A stretch of DNA of 27,380 nt from Fusobacteriaceae bacterium UBA2433 (GTDB taxonomy: Bacteria; Fusobacteriota; Fusobacteriia; Fusobacteriales; Fusobacteriaceae): assembly GCA_002342785.1 (NCBI GenBank), contig DDQV01000110.1:1-27380 (forward strand), in the 5' to 3' direction. Made by a program: the position numbers and the translations under genes. Positions 8,907 to 16,418 of the stretch are shown piece after piece (the first letter of the stretch is position 1; each line of letters starts with the position of its first letter). Below the pieces are notes generated by a model. The model was not told the origin of the DNA. It saw only the letters and a list, made by a program, of their open reading frames with translations, and made no database searches.

Positions 8907-11885
8907 CTATTTAGCTTCACTCCAGTTATTACCTATAGCAACATTGGCCTTTAATTTTACATGATTTAATTTTACAGTTGTTTCCATTATATTTTTTATA
9001 AATTTTGCATATTCCTCAACCTTTTCCTCTTTTACTTCAAAGATAAGTTCATCATGAACCTGTAAGTTCATCTTTATATCTTCTTTTTTTTCTATTTTTT
9101 TATTTACTTCTACCATTACTATTTTTAAAATATCTGCTGCTGTTCCTTGAATCACAGAATTTACTGCCATTCGTTCAGCTTGTTTTACAATATTTTTATT
9201 TGAAGAGTTTATCCCATCTATAGTTCTTTTTCTGTCATATAGAGTTCTTACAAATCCATTAACTTTAGCATCTTCTATTATCTTTGTTTCTAAAGCTTTT
9301 ACCCCTGGATATTGACTAAAATATCTAGAGATATATTCCTTAGCTTCACCTAGACCTATCTTTAATTCACTAGATAAACCAAATGCTGTTTTCCCATAAA
9401 TTATACTAAAATTAACAATTTTTGCCAAAGATCTTTTATCTCGGCTTACCTCTTCATCTTCTGATAATGAAAATAATTTTCTTGCTGTAAGATCGTGAAG
9501 ATCTTTATCTTGATTGTAAGCTAAGATCAAAGTTTCATCTTGACTGACTTCAGCTAAGACTCTAAGTTCTATTTGAGAATAATCAATAGCTAAAAGTTTA
9601 TATCCATCCTTTGCAACAAATCCTTGTCTTATCTTTATCCCCTCAGGTGTTTTTACAGGGATATTTTGTAAATTTGGATTAGAAGATGATAATCTTCCTG
9701 TTGCTGTTCCTGTTTGATTAAATGTTGTATGGATCCTACTATTAGCATCTACTAATTTTGGTAATGCTTCTACATATGTACTCTGTAGTTTAGCTAATTT
9801 TCTATATTCTAAAATATCTTCTGCTATTGTTTCACCATCTCTATCTCGAAGCACCTCTAATACCTCTACCCCTACAGATTCTTTTTTTATCTTGGGTAAT
9901 TTCATCAACTGAAATAATACTATCCCCAATTGCTTTGGAGAAGCTATATTAAATACTAGTTTATTATTTAAGAGTTCTTCTAAATCAGAATTTTCTATTT
10001 TTTGCTCATATTCAACATATTCTGATTTTTTCTTAGAGTTAAGCTTTCCTAGTTGTAAGATAATTTCCCTGATCTCTCCCTCGGTAAGTTCCATCATATT
10101 GACCTTATGTTCTACACATTTTGCTACTTTATCTTTGATTCGAGGGATTATCTCATCTAATTTTATAGCTAACTCCTCCTGATATTTTTTAAAATAATCA
10201 AGATCAATTAATATTCCTTCATCTTCCATCTTATATAAGATCTTAACTAGGTCCATCTCAATATTATATATTTTTGTTAATTTTTCTTCATTTAATTCTT
10301 CTAAAAATTTATCTCCTGATCTATATAAAAATTTTGCTCTAACTTCTAAAAAATTATGTGTATCCTCTAAACTCATCTTTTCAGCAGAACTTTCCTTTAA
10401 GATCTCACCCTCTGTTTTTATAACTTCACCATCTCTATTTAAAACTAGATCTTCAAACTCTTCCTTTGTATGATTAGTTAAAAGATAGTTTCCTATAAAT
10501 AGATCACATTTTATATTTTTAGGATCTATTCCAGATTTTAATAATTTTTTATACCCATAGACTATATATGGTGTATCTAATTGAAATAATGGTTTTAGAG
10601 CATCTAAAGTTATCTCTGTTGTTATAAGAATACTAGGATTTAAAGATATATATCTACTTCCTTTATCAGTAATAAATACTATTGCATTTTCATTTTTAAA
10701 GATAGCAACTTGATTTGATTCTTTTATCTCTTTTTTTAATTTTTTTATCCCATCTAAATCAACAATAGTACTCTTTTCAAAATTTTCTTTATTTAAAATT
10801 TCTAATACTTTATCTTTATTCTCAGAAAGATTTTTTTGTATCTTTTCTTCTAAAACTTTGAACTCCTCTAAATCTATAGATTCCCTTTCTATAATTTTTA
10901 AAAATTCTTCTAAAACTTTTTCAAGTTGAAGATCTCTTTCAGACCTAATATCCTCTATTTCTAAAGTATCTAAAATTGGATTTTCTTTTTCTATTTTTTC
11001 TAACTCAAAGGTAAATTTTTTAATATAACTTTTAAAGTTTAACTCCTTACATAGTTCTATTAATTTATTTAGATCTCTCTTATATCTCATCTCTTCTAAA
11101 TTAAAATCTAATTCAATATCTGTTTTTATAACTGCTAGTTTTCTACTTAGAAATGCTAACTCTTTATCTTCAATAATATTTTTTATCAGACCCTTTCCTA
11201 TTCCAGGAATCTCACTTAATTTTTCTATATTTTCATAGATCCCCTCTAAGTTTCCATATAGATCTAACATTGGAACTGCTTTTTTTGGACCTACCTTTCT
11301 TACCCCTGGTATTCCATCACTAGCATCTCCAATAAGTCCAAACAGATCAGGTATTAATTCAGGAACAACTCCTAGTTGTGCCACTACATCTTCAGGAGTT
11401 TTTAAAATTCCAAACCTACTCTTACCATCACCCTTTCCTAAAAGAGCAATCTTTATATTTTCATCTAAAACTTGAGAAAGATCTTTATCTCCAGTAACTA
11501 TATATGTTTCGATTCCCTTTTTTGAAAGTTCTTTGGCATAGGTTCCTAAAACATCATCGGCTTCATGACACTCTATCTTTACTTTTTTTATCCCAAATAT
11601 ATCTAAGAGTTCTTCAATTCTTTTTATTTGTAAAACCAAATCATCTGGCATAGGTTTTCTATCTGATTTATATTTATCATAAATTTTAGTTCTCTCTAAA
11701 GATTTTCTACTTACGTCGAAAGCTCCGATTATATATTCTGGTTCAAATTCTTTTAAAACTCCTAAGAGTGCATTTAAAAATCCAAAGGTTGCACCGGTAG
11801 GTTCTGAACTTGTTCTAAGATTTAGATGTGCATAGAACGATCTATACATAATTGCACTTACATCTAATAATACTGCTTTCTTCAT
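8907..11885 (-). CDS. polA: DNA polymerase I
   Basis: This is the repair and Okazaki-fragment polymerase. The N-terminal 5' nuclease is intact (VSAIMYRSFYAH, YKSDRKPMPDDL, TGDKDLSQVL, GDASDGIPG). The polymerase motifs are intact: A (AIDYSQIELRVLAE), B (KRSLAKIVNFSIIYGKTAFG) and C (LQVHDELIFEV). The middle proofreading-like domain is degenerate: VAIFKNENA stands where DxE is expected and FLYRSGDKF where YxxxD is expected, so 3'-5' exonuclease is probably absent. A Glu/Lys-rich insertion of about 70 residues follows the nuclease and brings the length to 992. I chose the ATG at 11883-11885 because it follows GGAGAG. An in-frame ATG 8 codons earlier (11907-11909) lacks a ribosome site. It is the first gene of the operon. 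Confidence 0.95.
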   Translation of the reverse strand: MKKAVLLDVSAIMYRSFYAHLNLRTSSEPTGATFGFLNALLGVLKEFEPEYIIGAFDVSRKSLERTKIYDKYKSDRKPMPDDLVLQIKRIEELLDIFGIKKVKIECHEADDVLGTYAKELSKKGIETYIVTGDKDLSQVLDENIKIALLGKGDGKSRFGILKTPEDVVAQLGVVPELIPDLFGLIGDASDGIPGVRKVGPKKAVPMLDLYGNLEGIYENIEKLSEIPGIGKGLIKNIIEDKELAFLSRKLAVIKTDIELDFNLEEMRYKRDLNKLIELCKELNFKSYIKKFTFELEKIEKENPILDTLEIEDIRSERDLQLEKVLEEFLKIIERESIDLEEFKVLEEKIQKNLSENKDKVLEILNKENFEKSTIVDLDGIKKLKKEIKESNQVAIFKNENAIVFITDKGSRYISLNPSILITTEITLDALKPLFQLDTPYIVYGYKKLLKSGIDPKNIKCDLFIGNYLLTNHTKEEFEDLVLNRDGEVIKTEGEILKESSAEKMSLEDTHNFLEVRAKFLYRSGDKFLEELNEEKLTKIYNIEMDLVKILYKMEDEGILIDLDYFKKYQEELAIKLDEIIPRIKDKVAKCVEHKVNMMELTEGEIREIILQLGKLNSKKKSEYVEYEQKIENSDLEELLNNKLVFNIASPKQLGIVLFQLMKLPKIKKESVGVEVLEVLRDRDGETIAEDILEYRKLAKLQSTYVEALPKLVDANSRIHTTFNQTGTATGRLSSSNPNLQNIPVKTPEGIKIRQGFVAKDGYKLLAIDYSQIELRVLAEVSQDETLILAYNQDKDLHDLTARKLFSLSEDEEVSRDKRSLAKIVNFSIIYGKTAFGLSSELKIGLGEAKEYISRYFSQYPGVKALETKIIEDAKVNGFVRTLYDRKRTIDGINSSNKNIVKQAERMAVNSVIQGTAADILKIVMVEVNKKIEKKEDIKMNLQVHDELIFEVKEEKVEEYAKFIKNIMETTVKLNHVKLKANVAIGNNWSEAK

Positions 11886-12023
11886 TTTATTCTCTCCTTT
11901 TCTTTCCATTTTTTAAAAATTATTTCAAAAAATTATTTTTATTTTATGGAAATATATTTATTTTATTTTTAAAATCTAAATAAAGTTAATTTCATTTAGA
12001 TATTGTTGTTAATATTATTATTT

Positions 12024-12032
12024 ATTATATCA
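12024..12032 (-). promoter_or_regulatory. Extended -10 element, likely polA operon promoter
   Basis: TGATATAAT on the minus strand (TATAAT at 12024-12029 with upstream TGA) gives a transcription start near 12017 and a leader of about 130 nt. No good -35 is seen, as usual for extended -10 promoters. The identical 9-mer lies ahead of the helicase gene at 16338-16346. The rest of the 423-bp gap between polA and the dehydrogenase is very AT-rich, apart from the plus-strand control elements listed next. Confidence 0.45.
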
Positions 12033-12146
12033 TAATTTTTTTTGATTTATTTTTTTTTGTAAATTTTATTGTATTTAATGATTTTTTCATTTTTATTTTA
12101 ATTTTTATATAGAAAAATTATGGGACTTTAATTCATATAAAGTAAT

Positions 12147-12302
12147 TATAATATAGTACATATGTACTGTACCAAAAAAAAGATATTTTATTTTAAAAAA
12201 AGCCTTGATTTTTACAAAAAAATAGATTATAAATTTATTAGTGATAAATTATCAACTCAAACGTTTGTGAATGAAACATCACAATATGATTTAAAAGGGG
12301 GA
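12147..12302 (+). promoter_or_regulatory. Dehydrogenase gene promoter and leader with three palindromes
   Basis: A perfect -10 TATAAT is at 12147-12152, with no clear -35. A 14-bp perfect palindrome, AGTACATATGTACT (12155-12168), covers the expected start of transcription. The leader then holds TGATAAATTATCA (12242-12254) and the inverted repeat TTGTGA-8-TCACAA (12265-12284), which as RNA is a 6-bp hairpin just before the AAGGGGGA ribosome site at 12295-12302. The dyads are seen directly. That they are operators or an RNA switch is inference. Confidence 0.5.
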
Positions 12303-12308
12303 TTAATA

Positions 12309-13406
12309 ATGAAAAAATTTGATTACATGGAGAAATTTGGACATGAACAATTGGTATTCTTTCATGATAAAGCTACTGGACTAAAGGGAATTACGGCTAT
12401 CCATGATACTACTTTAGGACCTGCATTAGGTGGAACTAGACTATGGAACTATGCTACAGAAGAGGAAGCTGTTGAAGATGTTCTAAGACTTAGTAGAGGT
12501 ATGACATATAAAGCTGCTTGTGCTGGTTTAAATCTTGGTGGAGGAAAGACTGTTCTTATTGGAGACCCTAAAAAAGTTAAGAATGAAGCGTATTTCAGAG
12601 GATTAGGAAGGTTTGTTCAATCATTAAATGGTAGATATATCACAGCTGAAGATGTTAATACTTCTACTAAGGATATGCTATTTTTATCTATGGAAACAGA
12701 TCATGTTGTTGGATTACCTGGAAAATCTGGAAACCCTTCACCTGTTACTGCATGGGGAGTATTTGCAGGTTTAAAAGCTACACTAAAAGAAACTTTTGGT
12801 ACTGATTCAGTAGCCGATAGAACTTTTGCTGTACAAGGTGCAGGTCAAACTGGTTATTTTTTAATAAACTACCTACTAGGATATAATTTTTTAACTGATA
12901 CTTATACTAATGAAAAAGCTAAAAAAATATATTTCACCGAAGTAAATGAAGACCATATTGCTAGAATGAAAGCTGAACATCCTGAAGTTGAGTTTGTTGC
13001 TCCAGATGATATCTATGGTTTAGATGTAGATCTATTTGCTCCTTGTGCACTAGGTGGAGTTATCAATGATAAAACTATTCCTCAATTTAAATGTAAAGCT
13101 ATAGCAGGATCTTCAAACAATGTATTAAAAGAAGATTTCCATGCTGATGTTTTAAAGGAAAAAGGTATAATCTATGCTCCAGACTATGTTATAAATGCTG
13201 CTGGACTTATAAATGTTTATTATGAAATTGGTGGATATAATAGAGCTAATGCCCTTAATGATTCTGAATTAATCTATGATAGATTATTAGATATCTACAG
13301 AATTTCTAAAGAAAAAAATATCTCTACTCATACTGCTGCTTCTGAGTATGCTGAACATAGAATGGAAATCATGAAAAATATAGGAAGAACTTATATAAAA
13401 AGATAA
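12309..13406 (+). CDS. Leucine dehydrogenase-like amino-acid dehydrogenase (Glu/Leu/Phe/Val family)
   Basis: The enzyme catalyses NAD-dependent reversible deamination of branched-chain amino acids (leucine, valine, isoleucine) to 2-keto acids. The 365-residue length is that of leucine dehydrogenase rather than the longer glutamate enzymes. The dimer/substrate domain shows GPALGGTRLW, LRLSRGMTYKAACAGLNLGGGKT (quoted in two overlapping parts by the family, with the catalytic lysines in TYK and GGGK) and GRYITAEDVNTS. The NAD domain has FAVQGAGQTG, and the end has PDYVINAAGLINVYYE. Close resemblance to Bacillus LeuDH makes leucine or valine the likely substrate, but specificity cannot be read with certainty. 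I chose the ATG at 12309 because of the AAGGGGGA site. The frame stays open for 49 codons upstream, but without a ribosome site. Confidence 0.9.
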   Translation: MKKFDYMEKFGHEQLVFFHDKATGLKGITAIHDTTLGPALGGTRLWNYATEEEAVEDVLRLSRGMTYKAACAGLNLGGGKTVLIGDPKKVKNEAYFRGLGRFVQSLNGRYITAEDVNTSTKDMLFLSMETDHVVGLPGKSGNPSPVTAWGVFAGLKATLKETFGTDSVADRTFAVQGAGQTGYFLINYLLGYNFLTDTYTNEKAKKIYFTEVNEDHIARMKAEHPEVEFVAPDDIYGLDVDLFAPCALGGVINDKTIPQFKCKAIAGSSNNVLKEDFHADVLKEKGIIYAPDYVINAAGLINVYYEIGGYNRANALNDSELIYDRLLDIYRISKEKNISTHTAASEYAEHRMEIMKNIGRTYIKR

Positions 13407-13417
13407 GATTTAAAATT

Positions 13418-13457
13418 GGAAAAAGGAAGTTTAAAACTTTCTTTTTCCTTTGTTTTT
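13418..13457 (+). terminator. Terminator after the leucine dehydrogenase-like gene
   Basis: The hairpin GGAAAAAGGAAGTTT (13418-13432) with AACTTTCTTTTTCC (13435-13448) has one mismatch and a tiny loop, and is followed by TTTGTTTTTT. It begins 12 bp after the stop. Confidence 0.75.
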
Positions 13458-13484
13458 TGAGCTTATAAAATAAGGAGTGATCTA

Positions 13485-13706
13485 ATGAATTTAAAAATTG
13501 ATGATATAAAAAAATTACTTCACGATCAAAATTATTTAGAATTTGATAGATTATTAACTTCTATAGAAAAAAATTTAAAAAAAGAAATTACCATTTATAT
13601 TTTAGATGACAAAGATAATAGATTAAATATTATAAATACTTTTGAGGAACTAGAGGAATTTAAAAAATTAATGATCCAAATATATGGAATCTATGGATAT
13701 TTTTAA
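13485..13706 (+). CDS. Small hypothetical protein, 73 residues
   Basis: I do not recognise this protein. It is short and charged (Lys, Asp, Glu, Ile rich) and looks helical with no signal peptide or membrane segment. It contains a central short strand-like stretch (EITIYILDD) and an aromatic tail (IYGIYGYF). It is likely a real gene: the ATG has an AAGGAG ribosome site at the right distance, the codon use matches its neighbours, and it is bounded by terminators on both sides. Only about 30 bp separate it from the upstream terminator, so expression may depend on read-through from the dehydrogenase gene or on a weak TATAAA-like element just before the ribosome site. Confidence 0.65.
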   Translation: MNLKIDDIKKLLHDQNYLEFDRLLTSIEKNLKKEITIYILDDKDNRLNIINTFEELEEFKKLMIQIYGIYGYF

Positions 13707-13735
13707 ACTATCTAAATATTATTTTTAAACTACTT

Positions 13736-13780
13736 AAAAAAGCTAATTTTAAAAGTATATCTTTTAAAATTAGCTTTTTT
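13736..13780. terminator. Bidirectional terminator between convergent genes
   Basis: A perfect 20-bp stem (13736-13755 with 13761-13780) has a 5-nt TATAT loop, with A and T runs at both bases. It serves the small plus-strand gene and the minus-strand HD-GYP gene, whose stop codon is immediately adjacent. Confidence 0.95.
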
Positions 13781-15037
13781 TCAATCTTTATTCATCTCTT
13801 TTTCCTTACAATTTATATAATTTTTATAACAATCCAAAGTTTTTTCCTGCTTAATCTTGATAAAATTTTCTATTATATCAAAATTATAAAATAATAGATC
13901 TACTAACTTTGTATCTATCAAATTATTTCTACCCATTTTTTTCATAATTTCAAATATCTCATCTTTATCCATCTCATCTCTATATGATCTTTTTTCCATC
14001 TTAGATATAAAAATGTCTGAAACTGCTATAATTCTAGATCCTATATCTAGATCTTTGGCTCTACAATGAAATGGATATCCACTTCCATCTAATCTTTCAT
14101 GGTGGTATGAGGCCCAATGAACAATCTGTTTTAATCCATCTATAGAATTTAAAACTTGATAGGTATAATATGGATGACTCTTGACAACTTCAAACTCTTC
14201 CTTAGTTAACTTTCCTTTTTTTTCTAAGACCTTATTGGGAACTACAACCTTTCCTAGATCATGAAAATTTGCAGCAACTCCTAAAATTTTTACCTCTATC
14301 TCTGTGAGTCCAAATAAATTTCCTAACATCTCAGAACAAGCTGATACTCCAGTAGTATGAGTTATTGTATATTTTGATTTAAAATCTATTATAGATTTAA
14401 AAAGTTCTCCAATACTAGAAAGTTCCTCTAGATCAATTTTATTTTTTTTAATAGGACTATCATTTAAAAGTATTGAGTAAAGTCCGTTAGATATAAGATC
14501 AAACCAAAATTCTTCCCTTGTAGAGATCTCTTTAAAACCTAAGAGTACCTTATTATTTAAAACTCCATCTTCTAATCTCATCAACTCTTTTAATATATCA
14601 TCTACTTGATGGAGGATATATCTATCTCTACTTATGATCATATCTACAAAATTTGCTAAAAAAACAATTTGAGAGGAAATAACTAATGATCTATCATCAC
14701 TTTCTTTCCAATCTTTCCATTCTAAAAAATAATATCTTATGATCTTCCCAGGCTCTCTTAGCCGAGGTACACCTTGAACAAATATTTGCCCCCTTATACC
14801 TTGGGATTCATAATTTATTTTTTTTTCAAAATTATTATTTTTTCCAATGTCATGTAATAGAGAAGCCATAAATATATTTTCTATAGTTACCTCATCTAAA
14901 TTAAGATGTCTTGCTAATTTTAATGCAATAAAAGCTGTTCTCAATTGATGCTGTGGTGAATTTTGGTTGACCATATCTACAGATTCTGACAAAGATAATA
15001 ATAAACTAGTTAAATTAACTTTAAAACCTTCCTTCAA
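13781..15037 (-). CDS. HD-GYP domain protein with two HD domains (putative cyclic-di-GMP phosphodiesterase)
   Basis: There are two HD-superfamily domains in tandem. The N-terminal one (about residues 10-145) has H30 and the LLHDIGK motif but no GYP. The C-terminal one (about 225-370) is a full HD-GYP: FHDLGK, then KSHPYYTYQVL, then HHERLDGSGYP. HD-GYP enzymes hydrolyse c-di-GMP or related cyclic dinucleotides, and the metal-binding H and D residues are present here. No receiver, PAS or membrane segment is seen, so it is probably cytosolic. I chose the TTG at 15035-15037 (418 residues) because AGGAGGAGG stands 6 nt upstream. The in-frame ATG at 15065-15067 has no ribosome site and sits just behind a TATAAA element. 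It lies 76 bp after the helicase gene and may be co-transcribed with it. Confidence 0.85.
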   Translation of the reverse strand: MKEGFKVNLTSLLLSLSESVDMVNQNSPQHQLRTAFIALKLARHLNLDEVTIENIFMASLLHDIGKNNNFEKKINYESQGIRGQIFVQGVPRLREPGKIIRYYFLEWKDWKESDDRSLVISSQIVFLANFVDMIISRDRYILHQVDDILKELMRLEDGVLNNKVLLGFKEISTREEFWFDLISNGLYSILLNDSPIKKNKIDLEELSSIGELFKSIIDFKSKYTITHTTGVSACSEMLGNLFGLTEIEVKILGVAANFHDLGKVVVPNKVLEKKGKLTKEEFEVVKSHPYYTYQVLNSIDGLKQIVHWASYHHERLDGSGYPFHCRAKDLDIGSRIIAVSDIFISKMEKRSYRDEMDKDEIFEIMKKMGRNNLIDTKLVDLLFYNFDIIENFIKIKQEKTLDCYKNYINCKEKEMNKD

Positions 15038-15113
15038 AGTAATCCTCCTCCTATATAAATCCTTCATATAGATTTTATACTCGAAAAAAAAATTTAATCC
15101 TACAATTTATTTA

Positions 15114-16301
15114 TTATTTTCTTTCATCACTTCTTGTTTTTATCTTTTTATTATATTTTTTTTTCAAAGGGTCATTTATATTTATAACATCTCTTGATCT
15201 GTCATACTCAACTTTTTCTAATGGTTTTCCTAGCAAAGTTTCGATCTCAGATAAAACTCTTTTGTCCTTTGGGTCTACAAATAGATATGTAGCTCCCTTC
15301 TCTCCTGCTCTAGCAGTACGTCCTATACGATGGATATATGTATCTGCCTTATCTGGTATATCTAAATTAAATATATGAGTCACTCCTGTGATATCTAATC
15401 CACGGGAAGCTAGATCTGTCGCTACTAAATATTGTATCTCAGCTTTTTTAAATGAATTTATAATTTTTTCCCTTTTAATTTGAGGTATATCACTATGTAA
15501 TTTTTGTACATTGTATCCCCTCTCCTCTAACTTAGCTTCTATCCTATCTACCCTTGCCTTTGTTCTACAAAATATAATAGCCATAAATGGATTAGTATCA
15601 TTTAAAATAGTTGCCAGAGCATCTATCTTCCATCTATCTGTAGTTTCAACTAAATATTTTTTCATCTTATCATTTTTATCTTTATCCTCTATCTTTATTA
15701 CTAATGGATCCTTTGTAATCTTATATGCTATTTTTTTTACTTGAGTATTAAGAGTTGCCGAGTAGCATAGTGTCTGTCTTTTTTTATTACTATTTTTTAA
15801 TATAACTTCCACTTCTTTTTGAAATCCCATTAGAAGTATTTGGTCGACCTCATCTAAGACCAATGTTTTTAGAGTATTTAATTTGATTAGCCCTTGATCT
15901 ATAAAATCAACTAATCTTCCAGGTGTAGCTATTATTAGATCCACTGAATTTTTAGAATCTTTTAATTGTTTAGAATATTCTTTTCCACCATAAACTGTGA
16001 GAATATTAATCTTATTGCAGTTTATCTTTTGAGCTTCCTCAGATATTTGTATTGCTAGTTCCCTTGTAGGACTTATAATAAGACCTTGGATCCCATTGTT
16101 ATTAGAAACCATAGAGTTCATCATAGGAAGGAGAAAAGCCAAAGTTTTCCCTGTTCCTGTTGGAGCCTCTGCTATAACATCTTTTTGTTGAATTATCCCC
16201 TCTATACTCATATCTTGTATGGGAGTAGGAGTATGAATTCCACTTTTTTTTAAACAATCTACAAACTCTTTTTTTATTCCTAAATCTTTAAATGTATACA
16301 T
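15114..16301 (-). CDS. DEAD-box-family ATP-dependent RNA helicase
   Basis: This ATP-driven RNA unwinding enzyme acts in ribosome assembly or RNA turnover. All core motifs are in order: Q motif (GIHTPTPIQ), I (APTGTGKT), Ia (PTRELAIQ), Ib (TPGR), III (SAT), IV (IIFCRTKARVD), V (TDLASRGLDI) and VI (HRIGRTARAG). Motif II reads DEVD instead of DEAD. The 395-residue length is just the two RecA-like domains plus a short basic tail (KKKYNKKIKTRSDERK), so there is no RNA-binding extension of the DbpA/CsdA type. The ATG (16299-16301) follows GAGGTGG. Which DEAD paralogue it is cannot be fixed from sequence, so no gene symbol is given. Confidence 0.93.
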   Translation of the reverse strand: MYTFKDLGIKKEFVDCLKKSGIHTPTPIQDMSIEGIIQQKDVIAEAPTGTGKTLAFLLPMMNSMVSNNNGIQGLIISPTRELAIQISEEAQKINCNKINILTVYGGKEYSKQLKDSKNSVDLIIATPGRLVDFIDQGLIKLNTLKTLVLDEVDQILLMGFQKEVEVILKNSNKKRQTLCYSATLNTQVKKIAYKITKDPLVIKIEDKDKNDKMKKYLVETTDRWKIDALATILNDTNPFMAIIFCRTKARVDRIEAKLEERGYNVQKLHSDIPQIKREKIINSFKKAEIQYLVATDLASRGLDITGVTHIFNLDIPDKADTYIHRIGRTARAGEKGATYLFVDPKDKRVLSEIETLLGKPLEKVEYDRSRDVININDPLKKKYNKKIKTRSDERK

Positions 16302-16337
16302 AATTAATTTTCCACCTCGTTTTTTATTTTACTTTAA

Positions 16338-16346
16338 ATTATATCA
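16338..16346 (-). promoter_or_regulatory. Extended -10 element, likely helicase promoter
   Basis: TGATATAAT on the minus strand, 37 bp upstream of the helicase ATG, is identical to the element ahead of polA. No clear -35 is present. Confidence 0.45.
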
Positions 16347-16381
16347 TAAATATTTTTTAGTTAATAGACAATTAATATGAA

Positions 16382-16418
16382 TTCAAAAAGAGACTGAATC
16401 TATCAGCCTCTTTTTGAA
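16382..16418 (-). terminator. Terminator of the WYL regulator gene
   Basis: A 16-bp stem (16382-16397 with 16403-16418) has a 5-nt loop. It is fully paired on the minus strand if one G-U is counted, but has an A-C mismatch on the plus strand, so it serves the minus-strand gene. The arm overlaps the last codons and stop of that gene. The T run lies inside the stem, so efficiency is uncertain. Confidence 0.65.

Noticed and set aside
11886..11909. Upstream ATG of polA adding 8 residues
   Set aside because: The GGAGAG ribosome site lies between the two ATGs and fits only the downstream one.
12162..12308. 49-codon in-frame N-terminal extension of the dehydrogenase
   Set aside because: The ATG at 12162 has no ribosome site, sits in the palindrome at the predicted transcript start, and the extension is absent from the family. 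The ATG at 12309 has a strong site.
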